Shown one piece after another: positions 57,584 through 64,000 of a stretch of DNA of 64,000 nt. Position 1 is the stretch's first letter, and each line of letters opens with the position of its first letter. The position numbers and the translations under genes were made by a program. The stretch spans positions 24,574 through 88,573 of the forward strand of contig NZ_WUFT01000023.1 of assembly GCF_010668805.1 (NCBI RefSeq), read 5' to 3'. Under the pieces are notes generated by a model. That model did not search any database. It had not been told where the DNA came from and was given only the letters and a program-made list of their open reading frames with translations. This stretch comes from Rhizobium phaseoli (GTDB taxonomy: Bacteria > Pseudomonadota > Alphaproteobacteria > Rhizobiales > Rhizobiaceae).

Positions 57584-58051
57584 ATGACCGCCAGCACGCA
57601 ACATGAACTCGTCCTCGTTCGCGAATTCGACGCGCCGCGCGAGAAGATCTACAAGGCATGGACCGATCCCGATCTCATGAAACAATGGTTCGTGCCGCGC
57701 CCTTGGAGCGTAGCGGAAGCGACGCTCGATGTCCGCCCCGGCGGCTCCAGCGTCATCGTCATGCAGGATCCCGAGGGCAATCAGTATCCGAACCGCGGCG
57801 TCTATCTCGAGATCGTCGAGAACGAGAAGATCGTCTTCACCGATGCCTATACCAGCGCCTGGGTGCCTGCCGAGAAACCTTTCTTCACCGGCGTCATACT
57901 GCTCGAAGATCTCGGCAATGGCCGCACGAAATACACGGCCAAGGCCCTGCACTGGCGCGCCGAGGACAAGGAAACGCACGAGAAGATGGGCTTCCATGAA
58001 GGATGGGGCAAGGCTGCAGATCAGTTGGCCGAATTGCTGGCGAAGATGTGA
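57584..58051 (+). CDS. SRPBCC (AHSA1-like) domain protein
   Basis: 155 residues with GGAGAG upstream. LVLVREFDAPREKIYKAWTD, LMKQWFVPRPWS, and the closing MGFHEGWGKAADQLAELL define a START-like fold of the AHSA1 family, which binds hydrophobic ligands. It follows the ECF42 gene by 94 bases in the same direction; such proteins are frequent members of ECF42 regulons. Confidence 0.88.
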   Translation: MTASTQHELVLVREFDAPREKIYKAWTDPDLMKQWFVPRPWSVAEATLDVRPGGSSVIVMQDPEGNQYPNRGVYLEIVENEKIVFTDAYTSAWVPAEKPFFTGVILLEDLGNGRTKYTAKALHWRAEDKETHEKMGFHEGWGKAADQLAELLAKM

Positions 58052-58060
58052 CGGCGGGAC

Positions 58061-58090
58061 GGGACGGCGTGGCGAACGCTGCGCCGTCCC
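58061..58090 (+). terminator. Hairpin after the AHSA1-like gene
   Basis: GGGACGGCG (58061-58069) pairs perfectly with CGCCGTCCC (58082-58090). No T-tract follows, so it may be a weak terminator or a stability stem. Confidence 0.4.
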
Positions 58091-58311
58091 ACGCTTCAAG
58101 TACGGCGTGAGGCGGCTTGGAGGATGATTCCGCCGGCCCCTTGAAGTGGTTGAATTCAGATTCGAATTGGTAGTTCGGTCGGCGCCTCTAGACGGAGGAC
58201 CAAAGACATCCCGTTGTTATCGAAATTCTCGAACATTCTGTTCCAGAGTTTGTATTTGCGCTCGGTCTCGGCGATCCTTATCTCCGGGCAGAATTCAACA
58301 GGATGCCGACA

Positions 58312-59373
58312 ATGGAACTGGGCCTTTATACATTCGCCGACGTCAATCCCAATCCGTCCCGTAGCAAGGGCGCGGAAGGGGCCGAGCGGCTGAAGCATCT
58401 GATCGAGGAGATCGAGCTGGCCGATCAGGTGGGGCTCGACGTCTTCGGGCTCGGCGAACATCATCGGCCGGATTATGCTGCATCGGCGCCCGCCGTCACC
58501 CTTGCGGCGGCGGCGGTCAAGACCAGGAATATCCGGCTGACCAGCGCCGTCACCGTGCTTTCCTCCGATGATCCGGTGCGTGTCTTCCAGCAGTTTTCGA
58601 CGCTCGATCTCATCTCCAATGGCCGGGCCGAGATCATGGCGGGGCGGGGCTCCTTCATCGAGTCCTTCCCGCTGTTCGGCTACAATCTCGAGGATTACGA
58701 CCAGCTTTTCGAAGAGAAGCTCGATCTGCTGCTGGCCCTGCGCGACGGCGGGACGGTCGACTGGGAAGGTGCGCTGCGTGCGCCGATCCGCGGGCGCGGC
58801 GTCTATCCCAGGCCACTGCAGGATCAACTGCCGTTATGGGTTGCCGTTGGCGGCACGCCGCAGTCGGTGGCGCGCGCCGGCGCGCTCGGCCTGCCGGTGG
58901 CGCTGGCGATCATCGGCGGCGAGCCGCGCCGGTTCGCGCCGCTTTTCGATCTCTATCGCGAGGCCGCGCGCCGGGCAGGGCAAGACCAGGCGAAGCTGAA
59001 GACCAGCATCAATGTTCACGGCTTCATCGCCGATACGACGGCGGCTGCCGCCGAGCAGTTTTACGGGCCGCAGGCCGAAGTGATGAACCGCATCGGCCGC
59101 GAGCGTGGCTGGGGGCCGACGAGCCGGGCGCAGTTCGACATGTCGCGCGGGCCGAACGGGGCGCTCTTCGTCGGCGATCCCGAGGTGGTCGCCGAAAAGA
59201 TCATCGCCCATCACGCGCTTTTCCGGAACGATCGCTTCCTGCTGCAGATGGCGATTGGCCTGATGCCGCATGCCGAGATCATGCGCGGCATCGAGCTCTA
59301 CGGGACGAAAGTCGCGCCGATCGTCAGAAAGGCGTTGACTGAAAGCGGTGAAGGGGCGAAAGCCACCGCTTAA
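58312..59373 (+). CDS. LLM-class flavin-dependent oxidoreductase
   Basis: 353 residues from the ATG at 58312, with AGGA about eight bases upstream; an ATG at 58303 overlaps that site. MELGLYTFADVNPNPSRSK, GLGEHHRPDYAASAPAVTLA and ISNGRAEIMAGRGSFIESFP place it in the bacterial luciferase-like monooxygenase family. The natural substrate of this group is unknown. It may be served by a separate flavin reductase. Confidence 0.85.
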   Translation: MELGLYTFADVNPNPSRSKGAEGAERLKHLIEEIELADQVGLDVFGLGEHHRPDYAASAPAVTLAAAAVKTRNIRLTSAVTVLSSDDPVRVFQQFSTLDLISNGRAEIMAGRGSFIESFPLFGYNLEDYDQLFEEKLDLLLALRDGGTVDWEGALRAPIRGRGVYPRPLQDQLPLWVAVGGTPQSVARAGALGLPVALAIIGGEPRRFAPLFDLYREAARRAGQDQAKLKTSINVHGFIADTTAAAAEQFYGPQAEVMNRIGRERGWGPTSRAQFDMSRGPNGALFVGDPEVVAEKIIAHHALFRNDRFLLQMAIGLMPHAEIMRGIELYGTKVAPIVRKALTESGEGAKATA

Positions 59374-59413
59374 CCAAGGCGGCCGTGGCCGCCCTGCGCA
59401 AGGCCGGAACAGA

Positions 59414-60172
59414 ATGGTTATCGCAAACGACGACGAACTGGCGAAACTCAAGGAGATCGGCCGGATCTGCGCCAACGCTATCCAGGTGATGGCGGCGGCG
59501 ATGGAGCCGGGCATGACGACGCTGGAGCTCGACGGCATCGGTCGCAAGGTGCTCGAGGAGGCGGGCGCGCGCTCAGCGCCGGAGTTCTGCTACCAGTTTC
59601 CGGGTGCCACCTGCATCAGCGTCAACGAGGAAATCGCCCACGGTATTCCCGGGCCGCGTGTCATCCGCGCGGGCGATCTGATCAATATCGACGTCTCGGC
59701 CGAGAAGGACGGTTTCTTCGCCGATACCGGCGCTTCCTTCGCGATGCCGCCGGTCAAACCGAAAATCGAGCGGCTTTGCCGCGACGGCAAGCGGGCGCTC
59801 TGGGTCGGGCTCAACCAGGTGAAATCCGGCGAGCCGCTTGCCAAGATCGGCACCGCCGTCGGCGCATTCGCGCAGAAGAACCGTTATACGCTGGTCGCCA
59901 ATCTGGCGAGCCATGGCGTCGGCCGCTCGCTGCACGAGGAGCCGGCCGAACTCTCGACCTGGCCGGACCCTTCGGAAAAACGCGTCATGACGGATGGCCT
60001 CGTCTTTACCGTCGAGCCCTTCCTATCGCTCGGCGCGACCTGGGCCGAAGGCGGCGACGATGCATGGACGCTTTATGCCGATCCGAAGGCGCCGACCGTG
60101 CAATATGAACATACGGTGGTCGCCACGCGCAACGGGCCGGTGATCCTGACATTGCCGGATGGGCGGGCGTAG
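59414..60172 (+). CDS. map: Type I methionine aminopeptidase
   Basis: 252 residues with the five metal ligands of the pita-bread fold in their usual segments: INIDVSAEKDGFFADTG (two Asp), SHGVGRSLHEEP (His), FTVEPFLS (Glu) and QYEHTVV (Glu). ISVNEEIAHGIPGPRVI holds a substrate-binding His. It removes N-terminal methionine. This is likely an accessory copy, since the essential map usually sits in a housekeeping cluster. Forty bases separate it from the oxidoreductase gene. Confidence 0.9.
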   Translation: MVIANDDELAKLKEIGRICANAIQVMAAAMEPGMTTLELDGIGRKVLEEAGARSAPEFCYQFPGATCISVNEEIAHGIPGPRVIRAGDLINIDVSAEKDGFFADTGASFAMPPVKPKIERLCRDGKRALWVGLNQVKSGEPLAKIGTAVGAFAQKNRYTLVANLASHGVGRSLHEEPAELSTWPDPSEKRVMTDGLVFTVEPFLSLGATWAEGGDDAWTLYADPKAPTVQYEHTVVATRNGPVILTLPDGRA

Positions 60173-60219
60173 GGGCGGCTTGCTGAGCTTTCTTCCTCTG
60201 TGCGGCATTCTCCAAGACC

Positions 60220-60348
60220 CCTCATGCTGAGGTGCGCAGCCCGCAGGGCGGAGCCTCGAAGCACGCCGCAACGTTGCTTCTTGCATCATCCAGCATCAAC
60301 GCACCCGCCCCGTCCTTCGAGGCCCTCGCGGGGCACCTCAGGATGAGG
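60220..60348. repeat. Inverted-repeat mosaic element
   Basis: CCTCATGCTGAGGTGC (60220-60235) and GCACCTCAGGATGAGG (60333-60348) are inverted copies with one mismatch. The inner parts (GCCTCGAAGCACG and CGTCCTTCGAGGC) also pair loosely. This is a well-formed intergenic repeat of the kind that recurs across rhizobial genomes. Confidence 0.7.
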
Positions 60349-60455
60349 CTCTCTTGGAGGCTGCGCCCATCCTCCTGCGCCTACTTTCGCAGAATTGATC
60401 AATCGATCAGAAATACTCGTTTGCGGTGCAGCGACTGCGGCGCGATAAGCGCTGC

Positions 60456-61640
60456 ATGCTCGAGCGCATCCGCCACTCCCCGCCGAACCTCGTTTCCACA
60501 GCCGCTGCCGGCGCCGTCGCCATGGCGGCGGCCATGGGCTTCGGGCGCTTCTCCTACACGCCGATCCTGCCCGGCATGATGAGCGGCGTGCCGCTTTCGG
60601 CGGCGGATGCAGGTTTTATCGCCTCGGCGAATTTCGTCGGTTATCTCGTCGGCGCCGTGCTTGCCGCCTATGGCTGGGCGGCGGGGCGGGAGCGGCTGGT
60701 GGCGCTCTCGGCACTGCTGGCGACCGCAATCCTACTCGCCGCCATGGCCGTCACCGATTCCGTCGCGCTCTTTGCCGTCATCCGGTTCCTCGCCGGCCTC
60801 GCCAGCGCCTTCGCGATGGTCTTCACCTCGTCGATCGTGCTCAGCCACGGGGCTGCCGCCGGCAACGACCATGTGCAGGCGGCGCATTTCGGCGGGCCGG
60901 GAGCGGGCATCGCGCTGTCCTCGGTCATGGTGTTTCTCATCGGCCTCGGTTTTCATGACGGCCCGGGCGGCTGGCGGGCCGACTGGATCGGCGGAGCGCT
61001 CTATTGCGCGGCAAGCCTCGTCGTCGTCTTCCTGCTCTTGCCTGCAGCTCCGGCGCAATCGGCGCGCACCGGCAAAGAGCCGGCCCTCGTCTGGAGCCGG
61101 CCGATGGTGCTGATCACACTGTCCTACGGCCTGTTCGGCTTCGGCTACGTCATCACCGCGACCTTTCTCGTCACCATCGCGCGTCTTTCCGCAACAGGCC
61201 CGCTGGTCGAATTCCTCTGCTGGTTCATTGCCGGGGTGACGGCGGCGGTAGCGCTGTTTGCCTGGAAGCCGCTGGTCAGGCCGCTCGGGCTCGGCGGCGT
61301 CTATGTCGCAGCACTTCTGGTCGAAGCCGCCGGCGTGCTCGCAACGGTGATGCTGCCGCACTCTGCCGCACCGCTGATCGGCGGCGCGCTGTTTGGGGCG
61401 ACGTTCCTGGCGATCACGGCTTACGGGCTGCAGATCGGCCGCAAGCTTTCGCCTGACAGCCCGCGGCGAATCCTGGCGATGATGACCGCCGCCTTCGGTG
61501 CCGGCCAGATCGTCGGGCCGATCGTTGCCGGCTGGATCGCCGAACGCAGCGGAAATTTCACCGCCCCGACGGTGATCGCCGCAGCCGCACTCGTCGCCTG
61601 CGCGGGACTGGTGATGCCAGTGATCAAGAAAATCGCGTAA
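60456..61640 (+). CDS. MFS transporter, YbfB/YjiJ family
   Basis: 394 residues from the ATG at 60456; a GTG at 60426 would add ten residues, and neither has a good ribosome site. Twelve membrane helices, with GFGRFSYTPILPGMM at the first helix and ANFVGYLVGAVLAAYG, typical of the YbfB/YjiJ family of major-facilitator carriers. The substrate is unknown. It stands alone between two repeat or transporter regions. Confidence 0.85.
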   Translation: MLERIRHSPPNLVSTAAAGAVAMAAAMGFGRFSYTPILPGMMSGVPLSAADAGFIASANFVGYLVGAVLAAYGWAAGRERLVALSALLATAILLAAMAVTDSVALFAVIRFLAGLASAFAMVFTSSIVLSHGAAAGNDHVQAAHFGGPGAGIALSSVMVFLIGLGFHDGPGGWRADWIGGALYCAASLVVVFLLLPAAPAQSARTGKEPALVWSRPMVLITLSYGLFGFGYVITATFLVTIARLSATGPLVEFLCWFIAGVTAAVALFAWKPLVRPLGLGGVYVAALLVEAAGVLATVMLPHSAAPLIGGALFGATFLAITAYGLQIGRKLSPDSPRRILAMMTAAFGAGQIVGPIVAGWIAERSGNFTAPTVIAAAALVACAGLVMPVIKKIA

Positions 61641-61765
61641 GCGGTTACATCTACGTAACAATCGGCTGAACCCATTGCTGCTTCCTTCGAACTGCCTTAG
61701 TTTCCGGCAAAATGAGTGTTCCATGACACTCCCGAGACTCACAGTTCAGGAAAGCAAAGCTCCCC

Positions 61766-63031
61766 GTGTTTCATTCCTTCTTTCCCCGACCGAAGCTGTT
61801 TTTCACCTCTGCGGCCGTCTGGACGCTTGCGTGCGTTTTCCTTTGGTACTTCGTAGGCATTGGGTTTTTAACTAATCTTGGTATTCCTCCGCTGGCGGAG
61901 GAGGCGCAGCCGGTGGGAGCCGCGTTCTTCGTTGCGCCTGCCAATTTGTCGTTCTATGCGTTCTTTATACTTTGCTGCGCTTTGTTTTGCAGTGCGTGGC
62001 ACATCCTCGCTGAGGATCACCCGTGGAAAATTTGGTCGGTCTGGGGGTCGGCGCTGATTATTTTCATTACATATTTCGGCGTTCAGATGGATGTGGCAAT
62101 CAATGTCTGGCGCGGACCTTTCTTCGATCTTCTTCAAAATGCGCTTGCCGGAAAACCGGGTATTACCAATGAGAACTTCTATGATTTGATCGGGAAGTTC
62201 CTAGAGATCGGTACCGTGGGCGTGTTGGTGTCCGTGCTGTCTGCATTTCTCATCAATCACTATGTGTTGAGATGGCGTGTGGCGATGAATAATTTCTACA
62301 TGTCAAAGTGGGAGAAACTTCGTCATATCGAAGGCGCCTCGCAACGCGTCCAAGAAGACACGATGCGCTTTGCGAACATCCTTGAAGGTCTCGGCGTGAG
62401 TCTCATTGGCTCAGTCATGACGCTTATCGTCTTCCTGCCGATCCTGTCAGCACTATCCAACCACGTAACCGATCTTCCAATTCTTGGAGCAGTCCCGAAT
62501 TCTCTCGTCTGGCTCGCACTTGGTTGGTCGGTTTTAGGCACAGCCCTCCTGGCTGTTGTCGGGGTAAAACTGCCGGGTTTGAATTTTCGCAACCAGCGTG
62601 TTGAGGCTGCTTATCGCAAGGAACTCGTCTACGGCGAAGACCACGAAGATAGGGCTCAGCCGCTGACAGTAGCGGGGTTGTTCGCGAACGTTAGGCGGAA
62701 TTATTTCCGCATGTATTTTCACTATCTTTATTTCAATTTCGCGCGTTTTTCGTACGGACAACTTGATGCAATATTTCTTTATTTTGTTTTGGTGCCGACT
62801 TTTGTCGCGCATAAAATCACGCTTGGGATTTGGCAGCAGATTGCGACTGCCTTTGGTCAGGTCAGCAATTCCTTCCAGTATCTCGTGAGCTCTTGGACGA
62901 CGATCATCGAATTGCTCTCCATTCACAAACGCCTCAAGGCCTTCGAAGCGGCAATCGATGGAGAACCGCTGCCTGATATCGACCGGCACTACCTGGAGCG
63001 TGAAGCGGGCGTCGTGCACGCGGACGGCTGA
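61766..63031 (+). CDS. bacA: BacA/SbmA-family peptide transporter
   Basis: 421 residues from a GTG with AGGAAAG upstream. It starts MFHSFFPRPKLFFTSAAVWT, like BacA and SbmA, has seven or eight membrane helices, and carries the signature HIEGASQRVQEDTMRFA and GIKLPGL/KNQRVEAAYRKELVYGE-like segments (here VGVKLPGLNFRNQRVEA). It imports peptides, including NCR-type defensins, powered by the proton gradient, and in rhizobia is needed for bacteroid survival. Base composition is visibly more AT-rich than its neighbours, so this copy may be acquired or a paralogue of the canonical bacA. Confidence 0.85.
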   Translation: MFHSFFPRPKLFFTSAAVWTLACVFLWYFVGIGFLTNLGIPPLAEEAQPVGAAFFVAPANLSFYAFFILCCALFCSAWHILAEDHPWKIWSVWGSALIIFITYFGVQMDVAINVWRGPFFDLLQNALAGKPGITNENFYDLIGKFLEIGTVGVLVSVLSAFLINHYVLRWRVAMNNFYMSKWEKLRHIEGASQRVQEDTMRFANILEGLGVSLIGSVMTLIVFLPILSALSNHVTDLPILGAVPNSLVWLALGWSVLGTALLAVVGVKLPGLNFRNQRVEAAYRKELVYGEDHEDRAQPLTVAGLFANVRRNYFRMYFHYLYFNFARFSYGQLDAIFLYFVLVPTFVAHKITLGIWQQIATAFGQVSNSFQYLVSSWTTIIELLSIHKRLKAFEAAIDGEPLPDIDRHYLEREAGVVHADG

Positions 63032-63112
63032 TGCGCAGGACTTGTCTGGATGGGGAAGGGCCGGGCATTCAATGACGGCATGCCGTGTGGCCCCCTCATC
63101 CGCCCTACGGGC

Positions 63113-63182
63113 ACCTTCTCCCCGCTGGGGAGAAGAGGGAGTTGAGACGACGCTGCTTGTCCCTTCTCCCCAGCGGGGAGAG
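63113..63182. repeat. Palindromic repeat next to the IS110 end
   Basis: CCTTCTCCCCGCTGGGGAGA (from 63113) and CCCTTCTCCCCAGCGGGGAG (from 63160) are inverted relatives of each other and similar to the element between xdhA and xdhB. It abuts the 3' end of the transposase gene. Confidence 0.65.
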
Positions 63183-63197
63183 CGACTGTCTTCTTTG

Positions 63198-64000
63198 TCA
63201 AGCGTTTTGCCATGGTCGTCCGTCCCTGATGATGGCGTTGAGGATGGTGAGCAGCTTGCGCATGGTGGCGACGGTTGCGACGATCTTGGGCTTGCCGGCA
63301 GCGACCAGGCGGTCGCGGAAGGCCTTGAGGTCGGGATTGTACCGGCTGGCGACAAGGGCGGCCATGAACAGCACGGCCCGCACCTTGCCGCGCCCGCCGC
63401 CGATGAAGCTCTTGCCCTTCCATTTTCCCGATTGCCGCGTCCAGGGGGCAAGCCCTGCCAGTGAAGCGATCTGGCGGCGGTCGAGGCTGCCGAGTTCGGG
63501 CAGCTCGGCCAGCAGCGTCCGCGCCGTTGTCGGCCCGACACCCGGCACCGAGGTCAGCAGCGTCTGGCGCACCTGCCAGACCGGCGATTTGCGGATATGG
63601 CTGTCGAGATCGGCATCGAGATTCTCAAGCTCGCGGCGCAAGGCCGTCAGCAAGCGCTTGATGCTCTTCTGCGCCTGTTTGGCCAGCGCCATCCGCAACC
63701 GGTTCTCCTCGGCAACGGTCATCTGGACGATCTGTCGCCGCCGGGCAATGAGCTCGGACAGGGTCTGCGTCTCGGCATCACGCAACGGCCGGATCGCCGG
63801 CTTCATCGCCACGAGGAAGGCAGCGATGACGGCCGCATCGATCGGATCGGTCTTGGCCCTGCGGCCGAGCGCGTTGGCAAAGGCGCGCACCTGCGCCGGA
63901 TTGACGACAACCACCGCAAAGCCAGCTGCCGACAGACTACCTACCGCCAGCATCTCGTAGCCGCCGGGCGCCTCCAGGCCGACGATCGTCGGCCTGGAGG
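63198..64000 (-). mobile_element. IS110-family transposase gene (5' end beyond window)
   Basis: The minus-strand frame is open from the right edge to the stop at 63198, giving about 267 residues of a protein usually near 340. At the edge it reads TIVGLEAPGGYEMLAVGSL, the end of the DEDD-type (RuvC-like) domain, with KTDPIDAAVIAAF further on. The C-terminal Transposase_20 region includes LLTSVPGVGPTTARTLLAEL and SLAGLAPWTRQSGKWKG, ending near GRPWQNA. IS110 enzymes are the bridge-RNA-guided recombinases. The 5' end and the non-coding left end, where such RNA would lie, are outside the window. No terminal inverted repeats are expected in this family. Confidence 0.9.

Noticed and set aside
1..64000. 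CRISPR arrays, rRNA and tRNA genes
   Set aside because: No regularly spaced direct repeats and no tRNA-like cloverleaf or rRNA sequence was recognised in the gaps between genes; a dedicated scan could still find a divergent one.

Overview
This looks like a chromosomal stretch of a Rhizobium of the leguminosarum/etli group. The GC content is high. The window holds a gbpR-chvE-gguABC locus, a BacA/SbmA peptide transporter, a bdhA-xdh operon, an inositol dehydrogenase, and several copies of rhizobial RIME-type intergenic repeats. The dehydratase at 9542-11281 has the iron-sulfur cysteines (C59, C127, C200) and the catalytic serine (S480) that I recall for the structurally characterised R. leguminosarum L-arabinonate dehydratase. 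No rRNA, tRNA or CRISPR array was recognised.

Layout. 1-1.6 kb: the 5' part of iolG with an IolR-like operator, then two small hypotheticals. 1.7-11.3 kb: a sugar sensing, uptake and oxidation locus (gbpR, chvE, gguA, gguB, gguC, a semialdehyde dehydrogenase, arabinonate dehydratase), closed by a terminator. 11.4-14.7 kb: a Phd/VapC pair, an HD-GYP response regulator, then a decayed stretch with fragments of RpiR and TetR regulators. 14.7-18 kb: an ATP-grasp/alpha-E/transglutaminase triad. 18.5-28.6 kb: an EamA exporter, a DEAD-box helicase, a HEAT-repeat DNA repair protein, a large soluble hybrid kinase, and the two halves of MnmC as head-to-head genes. 28.7-32.9 kb: a ureide operon (puuE, uraD, a HepT-like gene, allA, uraH) plus a phosphoesterase. 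32.9-36.4 kb: a PspA/YqiJ/flotillin membrane-stress operon whose first frame begins with a TnpB-like segment. 36.6-41 kb: a putative lipid head-group cluster. 41-53.3 kb: lactate dehydrogenase, a HigB toxin with an unusual antitoxin, then guaD-puuD and bdhA-xdhA-xdhB with xdhC. 53.5-61.6 kb: glpK, ParDE, an ECF42 sigma factor operon, a luciferase-like oxidoreductase, a second-type map, and an MFS carrier. 61.7-64 kb: a BacA-like transporter and an IS110 transposase cut by the window edge.

The metabolic theme is purine salvage for nitrogen. GuaD makes xanthine, XdhAB (matured by XdhC) makes urate, PuuD oxidises it, and UraH, UraD and PuuE carry it to allantoate. AllA acts later on ureidoglycolate, and the allantoate-to-ureidoglycolate step is not in the window. 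The second theme is pentose use: ChvE-GguAB brings sugars in and the last three enzymes take L-arabinonate to 2-oxoglutarate.

The most unusual items are a HigA-type antitoxin whose DNA-binding domain appears replaced by a DUF1508/YegP-like domain, a TnpB N-terminal-like segment reading in frame into PspA, a degenerate HepT-like protein inside the ureide operon, a lipid-modification cluster of two fused enzymes plus a CDP-alcohol transferase, and split mnmC genes sharing overlapping start codons.
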